Shown here: positions 9,553-17,080 of the stretch, piece after piece
Layout of the letters: the number at the start of each line of letters is the position of its first letter
Numbering within the stretch: the first letter of the stretch is position 1
Notes under the pieces: generated by a model
What the model was told of the DNA's origin: nothing
The model's database searches: none
The model's input: only the letters and a program-made list of their open reading frames with translations
From: Thiomicrorhabdus marina
GTDB taxonomy: Bacteria > Pseudomonadota > Gammaproteobacteria > Thiomicrospirales > Thiomicrospiraceae
Length of the DNA: 64,000 bases
NCBI RefSeq assembly: GCF_017571465.1
Contig: NZ_JAGETV010000001.1
Location: 62,001-126,000, forward strand
Direction of reading: 5' to 3'
Program-made: the position numbers and the translations under genes

Positions 9553-10008
9553 TTACATCACAGAAATATAGATATTGATAGCAGTTTCATTTTTGTAGTG
9601 TTCGAAATCGGTTTTATAAGCTCTTTTATACTCTGAATCATCGAGGCTGAAGTAATCCCATACTCTGCCCCAAGTCTCGATAACCGCTTGAATTCTTGCC
9701 TTATCATCAGCTGATTTCGCTTGGCTTTCAAAAACGAGATACTTCCCTTTCAAAATAGTTACTTTCTCAAGAGAATCATTTCGGCTCTCGGTTCCTGCGA
9801 GTACTTGAAACTCACCATTTGCATCAGATTGATAATCATAATAAACACCATAAACTCTCTCGCCGGCTTGATAATTAACCGGCACTTCACGGTCAAATTT
9901 TTGCCATGTTTTACCAATCTTTGCCGTTTCAGGATTCATCTCATTTGCATTCGTTGTCCTAACCGAAATTCCATAGATTTCTTTCTCATCAACATCAACA
10001 ACATTCAT
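9553..10008 (-). CDS. GyrI-like / Cass2-type effector-binding domain protein (cassette gene)
   Basis: A 151-residue free-standing effector-binding domain of the kind found at the C-terminus of AraC/MerR regulators. Features that match: GISVRTTNANEMNP near the start, VYGVYYDYQSDANGEF in the middle, ILKGKYLVFES, and the tail YKRAYKTDFEHY. Cass2, a known integron cassette protein that binds cationic drugs, belongs to this fold, and this gene abuts an attC-like site, which supports a cassette origin. It has no DNA-binding domain. GGAGG stands 5 nt before the ATG. No attC site is visible downstream (9367-9552), so the cassette end may be lost. The ligand is unknown. Confidence 0.75.
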   Translation of the reverse strand: MNVVDVDEKEIYGISVRTTNANEMNPETAKIGKTWQKFDREVPVNYQAGERVYGVYYDYQSDANGEFQVLAGTESRNDSLEKVTILKGKYLVFESQAKSADDKARIQAVIETWGRVWDYFSLDDSEYKRAYKTDFEHYKNETAINIYISVM

Positions 10009-10029
10009 AAAGCCTCCATTCTGCTCTTA

Positions 10030-10122
10030 CTATAACGGGACGGGAAAATCTTCGTGGCTTCGCGCACGGAAAATTTTAATTTTTTAGGTGTGAAACACGA
10101 CAGGTTGATTGCATTGTTAGAC
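10030..10122 (-). other. attC-like recombination site (long variant)
   Basis: Read on the minus strand it runs from GTCTAAC (10122-10116) to GTTATAG (10036-10030), the R'' and R' boxes of an attC site. An imperfect hairpin with a GCGAAGC loop lies between them. About 38 nt of its left arm (10075-10112) recur with two mismatches at 12404-12441. Confidence 0.65.
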
Positions 10123-10158
10123 TGCCGCAGGCGGTCTGACAAGGGAATCTGCGGTCGG

Positions 10159-10219
10159 CTCTAACGTTTAAGTTAAGGGGCGCGCCGTTAGGCGCGTCCC
10201 TTTGAACTGATTGTTAGGC
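10159..10219 (-). other. attC recombination site
   Basis: On the minus strand it begins GCCTAAC (R'') and ends GTTAGAG (R'). The inner arms AAAGGGACGCGCC and GGCGCGCCCCTT form the long imperfect stem typical of attC. L''-like text AATCAGTTCAA follows R'' as in class 1 integron sites. At 61 nt this is one of the two clearest sites. It lies only about 36 nt from the neighbouring site, so the cassette between them is essentially empty. Confidence 0.85.
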
Positions 10220-10258
10220 TTGGGAACCAGGACAATACAGCACAGTTAAATAAATGCT

Positions 10259-10513
10259 TTATAGTTTCATAGCAGTAAACAAGTGGCCATTGCCTACTAA
10301 AGTATAAAATATGCTGGCTTTGAGCCGTCCTTTAAAAAACCATTTGGCACTCTACAATACTCTCCCAAAAGTACTGGTAATCCGTTCAGAGCTATGCTGT
10401 GAGGTCGTACGCTTTTCACAAGGCCACCTTGCTTCCAGACGCCGCCTTAAATAGCTATATCCTGCCAGCTTACCTGGATAAATAGCACAGCGTTATTTCA
10501 AAAATTTAGCCAA
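10259..10513 (-). pseudogene. Degenerate cassette reading frame with two internal stops
   Basis: Between two attC sites an 85-codon frame opens at TTG 10513, just after a near-perfect ribosome-binding site (AAGGAGGTGA). The frame is interrupted by TAA at codon 7 (10493-10495) and TAG at codon 54 (10352-10354) and closes with TAA at 10259. The peptide between reads RCAIYPGKLAGYSYLRRR, later SERITSTFGRVL and KWFFKGRLKASIFYTLVGNG. It stays in one frame and has protein-like composition, so it looks like a gene inactivated by nonsense changes. An alternative is a non-coding cassette whose open frame is chance. No family is recognised. Confidence 0.45.
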
Positions 10514-10538
10514 TAAAATCACCTCCTTTATTCTTCAA

Positions 10539-10616
10539 GCCTAACGCTGAGCGCACCGGTGACCTTTACAGAGCGAAGCGACGTAAAGGACATCCGTGTG
10601 ACGCGTATTGTTAGCC
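10539..10616 (-). other. attC recombination site
   Basis: On the minus strand it runs from GGCTAAC (10616-10610) to GTTAGGC (10545-10539), with a long stem including GTCCTTTACGTCGC and GCTCTGTAAAGG. The stop codon of the HEPN-like cassette gene lies inside the R'' box, the usual arrangement in a gene cassette. 78 nt. Confidence 0.88.
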
Positions 10617-11279
10617 ATTGTAGCTTTGAATATGACTCTGAACCTCTAGATCAAGCTTTTCGAAAAAGGACTCCAGAACTTTGAGGAAGAAGTCAATGAA
10701 TTCAGGGTGAATATTTACAAAGCCACCTTCAACCCCGAGCAAATACTCAGAACTTTGAACAAACTTATTAACCTTAGATTTTGGATCATCAGGTAGGCCA
10801 CCACCATTATGCACTATCAAATTTCTAACTAGATTGACGCCTTTAATAATTGGCAGCTCATAGCCGAACTTCGATAAATCTATTTTGACCACCTTCGTCA
10901 AGTACAATAGTGCTCTTTCGACTCCATTGCCGTTCAAATCATTTAGCTTTAACTTGCTATCAATGCTTTCATAAAAAATTGAGCATAAGGTATTCAACTG
11001 GTGCTCTAAAAAATTGAAGATTGTTATGACTAGAGATTCCCTGTGTAATCCAGGATATTTACTTTGGCTTAAATGAAGCTCCCAAGAGTAATTATCTACA
11101 ATGTCTTCATGATGCTTTTCTGGATATTTCTCAAGAAGTTTACCAACCTCTTCCTGCAACTTGCTATCTTTTTCCTTCCAAGAGGCTTCAACCTCATGAT
11201 TGAATTACGCAAAGTCGATGAGCTCACTCTTGGCTAGGTGGCAGTGGATGCACAACCCATTCGCAAAAAAATCTACCAC
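10611..11279 (-). pseudogene. HEPN-like cassette gene interrupted by one in-frame stop
   Basis: The continuous open part runs 11159-10611 (182 residues, from a TTG). The same frame extends upstream to GTG 11279, which has AGAGG 5 nt before it; the only interruption is TAA at 11205-11207, codon 25 of 223. The upstream peptide reads VVDFFANGLCIHCHLAKSEL and the part after the stop reads FNHEVEASWKEKD, both protein-like. The largely helical protein carries VRNLIVHNGG, an R-N-x3-H motif (Arg152, His157 in the long frame) typical of HEPN domains, many of which are RNases in toxin-antitoxin or phage-defence systems. A C-to-T change (CAA to TAA) would explain the stop. A shorter product starting after the stop cannot be excluded. 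Confidence 0.6.
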
Positions 11280-11311
11280 TTCAGCCTCTCTTTAGCTTCT
11301 AAGGTTGGTCT

Positions 11312-11359
11312 GGCTAACGCCGCATTCAGCGGCTCGTCCGCTGCAATGCTTTGTTAGCC
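11312..11359 (-). other. attC recombination site (short)
   Basis: On the minus strand it runs from GGCTAAC (11359-11353) to GTTAGCC (11318-11312), which are perfect inverted repeats, with an inner hairpin CAGCGG/CCGCTG. It is 48 nt long and directly follows the stop of the next cassette gene (11363). Confidence 0.8.
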
Positions 11360-11362
11360 GAG

Positions 11363-12514
11363 TTATTTCTGTACTCGAATTTTCTCAAATTCCGTATACC
11401 CATAAAAAACATCCCCCACTGTATGAGACATAATCCCCGCCTTTAGAATTGAATCCATATCAATCTCTGATAACCTTAACGGTCGAGTCGAATACATGGG
11501 ATACTCCCAATTCCATAGTTCGTCGGTCTCTATACCATCTTCTCCCAATTTAAACATGTTAACCACTGCATAATGCGGCCCTAATACGGCGCCTCCATCA
11601 ATAAAAAAAGAAAGAGTTTGGATTTGGGCATACCCTTTGACTGTGTGATTTCTAAAAATGTAATCACCACCATTTCTTAGTGTAGAAAAATTCTGTTCTT
11701 CACCATTGTGATTTAAGGTCCATGATTCCTCTGAAATTCCTAGTTGTTTCAATTCGATTAGAGGCTTCGGCTTTGGATCTTCTTCGCCTACCATCCCAAA
11801 GTAATTATATGGTCTCCTACCACCCATTTTGGGGATTTTTAAAGGTGAGTTTATTGCATTAGATATTAACGGTAGGGTGTTCAAATTCCACTTGCTGTCA
11901 TCTTTTTTCGAAAGTATAAGCGGGCCTACAGAAGTTGAATCCGCCCAAATTGACTGTAATCTGATGTGTACTTCTGATATTCCATCGCCATCGAAATCAA
12001 TGACTTCTATCTTATCTACTAAAAGAGAGTTGAAATATGGAGCCTCATAACTAGTTAAAGAAGCTAAGTTGAAAAACCCTGTGCGCCCTACTAGTTTGTC
12101 GAAGACGCTGGGGGGCATTCTTTCAAAAATAGATACCCACCGGTAAATATTTTCATTTATTTTTGTCGAGCCAGACAAAATTATGCTCTTATCTGCACCT
12201 GCTTCGAGTTCTGTTGAAGAGATCTTATCGATATTGTTTTCAGTTATCACATCCCCATATCTCCTCTTCATTTCATCTAGGGATATCTCAAGCAACTCAT
12301 GCTTTACATCTTTCGGAGAAACCGGATTAGAGCTAAAGAAAAACAGTAAGATGGTTATAATTCCACCTAGCAGTAAAGAAAATACATAAGAGAATAGATT
12401 GTCTTTAATTTTTTGGGTGTGAAACACGTCAGGTTGATTGCCTTTGCAAATAGATAAAGTTTTCATCTGTTTTAATTTCATCAAAACCAGATTTTTTATA
12501 AAATCTGTAAGCAT
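11363..12514 (-). CDS. Membrane-anchored protein of unknown function (cassette gene)
   Basis: No family is recognised with confidence. Up to 383 residues: a strongly hydrophobic segment (about residues 40-63, SYVFSLLLGG to ILLFFF) followed by a large hydrophilic domain, so it is probably anchored in the inner membrane with the bulk outside. It contains IDFDGDGISEV, an Asp-rich motif like the calcium-binding loops of VCBS/FG-GAP repeats. The first 33 residues as drawn overlap the GNAT gene and run through a damaged attC half-site, so the real start is unresolved; no good ATG lies closer to the membrane segment. The 5' end may have been altered when two cassettes fused. An attC site follows the stop. 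Confidence 0.55.
   Translation of the reverse strand: MLTDFIKNLVLMKLKQMKTLSICKGNQPDVFHTQKIKDNLFSYVFSLLLGGIITILLFFFSSNPVSPKDVKHELLEISLDEMKRRYGDVITENNIDKISSTELEAGADKSIILSGSTKINENIYRWVSIFERMPPSVFDKLVGRTGFFNLASLTSYEAPYFNSLLVDKIEVIDFDGDGISEVHIRLQSIWADSTSVGPLILSKKDDSKWNLNTLPLISNAINSPLKIPKMGGRRPYNYFGMVGEEDPKPKPLIELKQLGISEESWTLNHNGEEQNFSTLRNGGDYIFRNHTVKGYAQIQTLSFFIDGGAVLGPHYAVVNMFKLGEDGIETDELWNWEYPMYSTRPLRLSEIDMDSILKAGIMSHTVGDVFYGYTEFEKIRVQK
12404..12441 (-). repeat. Half attC remnant shared with the site at 10030-10122
   Basis: These 38 nt match 10075-10112 at all but two positions (around GGTGTGAAACACG and CAGGTTGATTGC). In the intact site this is the R''-proximal arm; here the R' half is missing and the sequence runs straight into the next gene. 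The GNAT stop (TGA, 12431-12429) lies within it. Confidence 0.65.
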
Positions 12515-12863
12515 CTTTATTTACTTTGAAACAGTTGAGTTTTAAAAGGTTTCCAGAGGTTAAAGGTTGGAGCATATCTAGAATTTTAGTCCCAATGCCC
12601 TTTGACTGATATTCAGGTATTAAAATTAGCATCCTGATAAATAATGCATTTTCTTTTTGCTGGGTTTGCAAATATCCAGCTACGCATCCATTAACAAAAA
12701 TAATTTCTGTCTTACTTTGCTTGAGACCTAAATTGAAATCGTTTTCTTGCCAGTTTTGATCCCAACCCCATATTTTTCTAATATGAGGTTTCATCGCATT
12801 TACATATGTTCTCCATATGTATGCTTTATCATTATTATCGTATTTCTGAAAATGAATTTTCAT
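12429..12863 (-). CDS. GNAT-family N-acetyltransferase (cassette gene)
   Basis: A 144-residue acetyl-CoA-dependent acetyltransferase. ATG 12863 is chosen because the frame upstream runs through an attC site. The acetyl-CoA loop motif (Q/R-x2-G-x-G/A) is visible as QSKGIGTKIL, followed by the typical C-terminal NKDAYRFYKKSGF segment. The substrate is unknown; GNAT enzymes are among the commonest integron cassette products and range from antibiotic modification to toxin function. The end of the gene overlaps the attC remnant at 12404-12441. Confidence 0.85.
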   Translation of the reverse strand: MKIHFQKYDNNDKAYIWRTYVNAMKPHIRKIWGWDQNWQENDFNLGLKQSKTEIIFVNGCVAGYLQTQQKENALFIRMLILIPEYQSKGIGTKILDMLQPLTSGNLLKLNCFKVNKDAYRFYKKSGFDEIKTDENFIYLQRQST

Positions 12864-12866
12864 GAT

Positions 12867-12927
12867 ATATAACGACCAAAGTAAGTGTGCGGTGCGTAGC
12901 ACCATTCGCTTGAGTGCATTGTTATAA
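12867..12927 (-). other. attC recombination site
   Basis: On the minus strand it runs from TTATAAC near 12927 to GTTATAT near 12867, with an inner GGTGCTACGCACC hairpin and the R''-proximal text AATGCACTCAAGCG that resembles attC L'' boxes. The preceding gene's stop codon lies in R''. 61 nt. Confidence 0.8.
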
Positions 12928-13305
12928 ATTAAAGCCATACTGAATGATCTGTAGACCTATTAGATAATATGGGACACCTAGAAATAGCCACAGCGCATAG
13001 TCTGCTCTCTTTAACGTTTTAAATGCTTGCTTTAATGGTGTAGGTTTAAATTCAGGATCAACAAAAGGTATTTTGAAGTCTGGAAAATATAACTTTGTTA
13101 TTGATCCGCTTACATGGAACATTGCATAAAAAGTAGCTAATACTGAAAGTAGAATGATAATACTAATAAATAAGAGCTTATATGTAAGTGGTTCACTATT
13201 AAGTGAGGGCATAGCTAGTTTAAGCAAACCAGCGATAAAAACAAAATATGTGATAGCTTGAAAAAAATCTTTTAACAAATCTTTATTAGCAATGAACTTT
13301 TTCAT
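12922..13305 (-). CDS. Small multi-pass membrane protein (cassette gene)
   Basis: No family recognised. 127 residues with about three or four hydrophobic segments (near residues 13-30, 42-62 and 103-123) and a basic, proline-containing loop (FKIPFVDPEFKPTP). AGGA stands 5 nt before the ATG. The stop lies in the R'' box of the attC site, so this is a complete cassette. Small membrane proteins of unknown function are frequent in chromosomal integron arrays (established), but a role cannot be read from this sequence. Confidence 0.65.
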   Translation of the reverse strand: MKKFIANKDLLKDFFQAITYFVFIAGLLKLAMPSLNSEPLTYKLLFISIIILLSVLATFYAMFHVSGSITKLYFPDFKIPFVDPEFKPTPLKQAFKTLKRADYALWLFLGVPYYLIGLQIIQYGFNL

Positions 13306-13320
13306 AATATTCCTATTTAT

Positions 13321-13350
13321 TTATAACGGGGTGCTGAGGTCTGGTTAAGA
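13321..13350 (-). other. Possible reduced attC site
   Basis: On the minus strand TCTTAAC and GTTATAA stand in R''/R' order but only 16 nt apart, far shorter than a normal attC. It lies between two cassette genes where a site is expected. It may be a deleted site or chance. Confidence 0.35.
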
Positions 13351-13356
13351 GAATTG

Positions 13357-13716
13357 CTATCTTGTTGATTTATTGTGATAGTAATAAAGATACGCTAGAC
13401 CAACTGGCGCAATAAAAATAGCAAAAAACCAGCAAATCATTATTGTGAAAACTTTTACAAGAATGACTAGAAAAACATTAACGAAAAGCATATTTTCACC
13501 CATTACAAAATCAACAATACTTTCGTAAACAAACCTTGAGTATGGGTATAAAAAAGTACTCAGTACAACAAAAGGATAAAATGCCCATTCTGTAGGCCGA
13601 GTAGCATTCATTTCCATATATACAACAAATGCTGTTATGAACAGACCAAAAAATAAATTTCTAAAGTAGTACTGAGTTGTTAGACCGCCAAACGTTTTCT
13701 GAATAATTTCTTTCAT
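13357..13716 (-). CDS. Small three-helix membrane protein (cassette gene)
   Basis: 119 residues with three clear hydrophobic stretches (about 21-35, 47-58 and 78-112), the last ending IFIAPVGLAYLYYY. GGGAA precedes the ATG. No enzymatic motif is seen. It is the rightmost gene of the cassette cluster and lies between two short attC-like sites, so it would be the cassette nearest the platform if an integrase once stood to the right. Function unknown. Confidence 0.6.
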   Translation of the reverse strand: MKEIIQKTFGGLTTQYYFRNLFFGLFITAFVVYMEMNATRPTEWAFYPFVVLSTFLYPYSRFVYESIVDFVMGENMLFVNVFLVILVKVFTIMICWFFAIFIAPVGLAYLYYYHNKSTR

Positions 13717-13936
13717 TTGATTCCCATAGTTTTGATACTAATTTTAAATATAGATTTGTTTCTGAGACATTGCTCTAACAAACTTAGAAAAAGTCGTTAC
13801 CGCGACTATTCTATATCAAAAATATCACATTTAATTGCATAAAACGCATTTACCAAGATCAATTCATAAAGCCTTTGTGTGTAAATACTTACTAGCCCAC
13901 TTACCCTTTTTATAGAACGAGGTTTTAAAAACCAAA

Positions 13937-13967
13937 AAGGCGCTAGAGACTATTGCTCTAACGCCTT
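13937..13967 (-). terminator. Terminator of argG
   Basis: A 12-bp stem (13937-13948 with 13956-13967), fully paired on the minus strand if one G-U pair is allowed, followed there by five T. It contains GTTAGAG but is better explained as a terminator than as an attC box. Confidence 0.7.
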
Positions 13968-13981
13968 CTTATGCTTCACAG

Positions 13982-14001
13982 ATTCCCACTTTCGTGGGAA
14001 T
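13982..14001. repeat. REP-like palindrome
   Basis: Perfect 8-bp inverted repeat ATTCCCAC/GTGGGAAT with loop TTTC, followed by TGACG. This resembles the REP-type palindromes (GTCATTCCC...GGGAATC) found widely in proteobacterial intergenic regions. Only one copy was noticed here. Confidence 0.5.
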
Positions 14002-14022
14002 GACGCGACAAATCTAGATGTA

Positions 14023-15234
14023 TTACTTACCGCGTTTTTTCGCCGCTGTACGTAAACGTAGAGAGTTTAGTTTAATAAACCCTTCTGCGTCTTTATGGTT
14101 ATATGCACCGCCGTCTTCTTCAAAGGTTGCGATTGCTTCGTCGAACAAGCTGTTTTCAGAAGTACGACCGACAACGACGACGTTACCTTTGTAAAGTTTA
14201 ACTCGGACATTACCCGATACGTTTTCTTGTGATTTGTCGATCATCGCTTGCAACATTTCACGCTCTGGCGCAAACCAGAAACCGTTGTAAATCATCTCTG
14301 CATATTTCGGCATTAGCTCGTCTTTCAAGTGAGCCGCATTACGGTCTAGCGTTAGCGATTCCATAGCACGGTGCGCTTTTAGCATAATGGTTCCCGCCGG
14401 CGTTTCGTAACAACCGCGCGCCTTCATACCAACAAAGCGGTTTTCAACGATGTCATCGCGACCAATACCATTTTCGCCACCGACTTTGTTCAGGAATTCC
14501 ATTACTGTCGCTGGAGACATAGCATCACCGTTGATTGCCACGATATCGCCTTTCTCGAAAGTGATGTCTAGGTAAGTTGGTGCATCTGGAGCTGCTTCTG
14601 GCGCAACTGTCCATAGCCACATATCTTCTTCCGGCTCGTTAGCAGGATCTTCGATAATGCCACCTTCATAGGAGATGTGCAGTAGGTTTGCATCCATTGA
14701 GTAAGGTGATTTCTTACCTTTTTTCTTCTCGATAGAAATATTGTGCTCTTCGGCATACGCCATCAGTTTTTCACGAGACATTAGATCCCACTCACGCCAA
14801 GGCGCGATGACTTTAACGTCCGGCATTAGCGCGTAAGCGTTCATTTCAAAACGAACTTGGTCATTCCCTTTACCGGTCGCACCGTGAGAGATAGCATCTG
14901 CGCCAGTCTCTTGCGCGATTTCTACCAAACGCTTAGAAATAAGTGGGCGAGCAATCGATGTTCCTAGACGGTATTCACCTTCATAGATGGCGTTAGCACG
15001 CATCATCGGGAATACAAAGTCACGCGCAAATTCTTCACGTAGGTCTTCAATGTAGATTTCTTTGATCCCCATTGCCTGTGCTTTAGCACGTGCCGGCTCA
15101 ATCTCTTCACCTTGCCCGATATCGGCAGTGAAAGTCACCACTTCGCAGTTATATTCTTCTTGTAACCACTTAGCGATAATTGAAGTATCAAGACCACCTG
15201 AATAGGCAAGAACGACTTTTTTTACGTCAGACAT
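14023..15234 (-). CDS. argG: Argininosuccinate synthase
   Basis: Joins citrulline and aspartate with ATP in arginine synthesis. The N-type ATP pyrophosphatase P-loop SGGLDTS is at residues 12-18; [20 protein letters not shown] and EDMWLWTV, conserved in the family, follow. 403 residues is the normal length. It is a single gene with its own terminator, diverging from psd, and marks the right flank of the cassette cluster. Confidence 0.97.
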   Translation of the reverse strand: MSDVKKVVLAYSGGLDTSIIAKWLQEEYNCEVVTFTADIGQGEEIEPARAKAQAMGIKEIYIEDLREEFARDFVFPMMRANAIYEGEYRLGTSIARPLISKRLVEIAQETGADAISHGATGKGNDQVRFEMNAYALMPDVKVIAPWREWDLMSREKLMAYAEEHNISIEKKKGKKSPYSMDANLLHISYEGGIIEDPANEPEEDMWLWTVAPEAAPDAPTYLDITFEKGDIVAINGDAMSPATVMEFLNKVGGENGIGRDDIVENRFVGMKARGCYETPAGTIMLKAHRAMESLTLDRNAAHLKDELMPKYAEMIYNGFWFAPEREMLQAMIDKSQENVSGNVRVKLYKGNVVVVGRTSENSLFDEAIATFEEDGGAYNHKDAEGFIKLNSLRLRTAAKKRGK

Positions 15235-15350
15235 TTGTGTCCCCTTGGTAAAACTTTAAGAAATATTTAAATTGCGCGCGATTATACATTAAAATTCAAA
15301 ACCTAGCTTGCGCTTCAGCAAATTTCTTTAGAGAGAAAGAGTAATAAGGT

Positions 15351-16238
15351 ATGACCAAAATCATAGACTTTTTTAAAGTCACACCACAGTATTTAATTCC
15401 AAAGCATTTGCTGTCCGAAATGATGCATCGTTTTATGCATATCGAAGTTAAATGGATTAAGAACAGCACCATTAAATTACTGACCCGCCTCTATGGAATC
15501 AACCTGTCTGAAGCGGCGAGCGATGATCTAGATGATTACCCGCACTTCAATGCTTTTTTCACTCGCGCTTTAAAAGAAGATGTCCGTCCTTTGGATGACA
15601 ACCCGAATGCATGGTGTTCGCCGGTTGACGGCTTAATCAGTCAATCGCAGTCGATTGAAGGCAATAAGCTGATTCAAGCGAAATGCCATATGTACACCAC
15701 CGAAGCCTTAGTCGGCGGCGACATTGAATATGCTAAGAAGTTTCAGAACGGTGACTCGGCGGTGATTTATCTATCGCCAAAAGATTATCACCGTATCCAT
15801 ATGCCGACCGATGCCAAGTTATTGTCCATGACTTATGTTCCAGGAGACCTGTTTGCCGTTAACCCTGCAACGGTGCGCAATGTTGAAGGTTTATTCGCAC
15901 GAAATGAACGCCTAGTGCTTCGCTTTGAAAACCAACACGGCCCTTTCTGCCTGATTATGGTTGGTGCGATCTTTGTGGGATCGATGGAAACCGTATTTGC
16001 CGGTAAAATTACACCGGAATATGAACCGACTATTCGTCATTGGGATTATAGTGATCAAGACTTACACTTTGCCAAAGGCGAAGAAATCGGCCGTTTTAAT
16101 ATGGGGTCAACCGTGGTTTTATTGACGCCACAGCAACAAATGCCAAGTTTAGGAAAAATCCAGGCCAACACCCCTATTCAAATGGGTCAACATCTGGCAG
16201 ACTATCCAGATAATAATAAATCCGCCGAAACAGACTGA
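15351..16238 (+). CDS. psd: Phosphatidylserine decarboxylase proenzyme
   Basis: Makes phosphatidylethanolamine from phosphatidylserine at the inner membrane. It self-cleaves at a Gly-Ser bond to create a pyruvoyl group: the motif here is MGST, with cleavage predicted between Gly252 and Ser253. Other landmarks: [18 protein letters not shown] near 103, and the YHRIHMP segment. The usual L of LGST is M here, a mild change. 295 residues is typical. glnB follows 9 nt downstream, so the two are probably transcribed together. Confidence 0.95.
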   Translation: MTKIIDFFKVTPQYLIPKHLLSEMMHRFMHIEVKWIKNSTIKLLTRLYGINLSEAASDDLDDYPHFNAFFTRALKEDVRPLDDNPNAWCSPVDGLISQSQSIEGNKLIQAKCHMYTTEALVGGDIEYAKKFQNGDSAVIYLSPKDYHRIHMPTDAKLLSMTYVPGDLFAVNPATVRNVEGLFARNERLVLRFENQHGPFCLIMVGAIFVGSMETVFAGKITPEYEPTIRHWDYSDQDLHFAKGEEIGRFNMGSTVVLLTPQQQMPSLGKIQANTPIQMGQHLADYPDNNKSAETD

Positions 16239-16586
<348 letters not shown>

Positions 16587-16608
16587 TCGCTCTCCTCAAT
16601 GCCTAACG

Positions 16609-16638
16609 AAACAGCCCTTGAATGGGCTGTTTTTGTTT
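16609..16638 (+). terminator. Terminator of psd-glnB
   Basis: AAACAGCCC (16609-16617) pairs perfectly with GGGCTGTTT (16624-16632) and is followed by TTGTTT. Its presence argues against a translation start at 16622 for the next gene. Confidence 0.85.
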
Positions 16639-16651
16639 GCGCCTCTTTGAC

Positions 16652-17080
16652 ATGCTTTTCGATTACCTCACTCTTTTTATTCTCGCCCTTCTCTCCGCGA
16701 CCTTACTACCTGGCGGTTCGGAAGTTTATCTGCTTACCCTTTCACAAAAACCAGAATACGCCCTTTCGATTCTTTGGTTAATTGCTACGCTTGGCAACAC
16801 GCTCGGTTCAGCGATCAACTATATTCTCGGACGCTATTTACTGCACTGGAAGAATAAAAAATGGTTTCCAGTCACACAAAAACAACTGGATAAGAGCCAA
16901 CATTGGTTCAACCGATATGGCTATTGGTCAATGTTATTAGCCTGGGCACCGTTAATTGGCGACGCACTAACCTTAATTGCCGGCATGATGCGCATGCATT
17001 TTGGGCTATTTATATTACTGGTTCTGATCGGTAAAGGCGTACGTTACGCAATCATTTTAGGGCTGTTACAGTTAATCTAA
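16652..17080 (+). CDS. YqaA-family (DedA/SNARE-associated like) membrane protein
   Basis: A small inner-membrane protein of 142 residues. ATG 16652 is chosen over 16622 because the longer frame starts inside the terminator hairpin. Motifs typical of YqaA: LLSATLLPGGSEVYLL, ATLGNTLGSAINYILGR and WAPLIGDALTLIAGMMR, the last being the conserved G-D segment of the DedA-like core. The exact substrate is unknown; DedA relatives move lipid carriers across the membrane, but this is not shown for YqaA. Its 3' end overlaps the convergent gene by 9 bp. Confidence 0.85.
   Translation: MLFDYLTLFILALLSATLLPGGSEVYLLTLSQKPEYALSILWLIATLGNTLGSAINYILGRYLLHWKNKKWFPVTQKQLDKSQHWFNRYGYWSMLLAWAPLIGDALTLIAGMMRMHFGLFILLVLIGKGVRYAIILGLLQLI

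Larger units (their letters stand above)
13717..14022. other. Right edge of the cassette cluster; no gene
   Basis: No coding frame seen. It holds an attC- or attI-like pair (CGGTAAC 13802-13796 and GTTAGAG 13779-13773 on the minus strand, 16 nt apart), AT-rich sequence, the argG terminator, and a palindromic repeat next to argG. No integrase gene is present here, where one would be expected for cassettes oriented this way. Confidence 0.5.

Noticed and set aside
10259-11279. Stop-codon recoding across the cassette genes
   Set aside because: The broken frames have both TAA and TAG stops and all housekeeping genes around them use normal stops; decay is simpler.
13937-13967. Another attC-like box (GTTAGAG) near argG
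   Set aside because: The full stem followed by a T-run right after argG is a terminator; no partner R'' box with attC spacing was seen.
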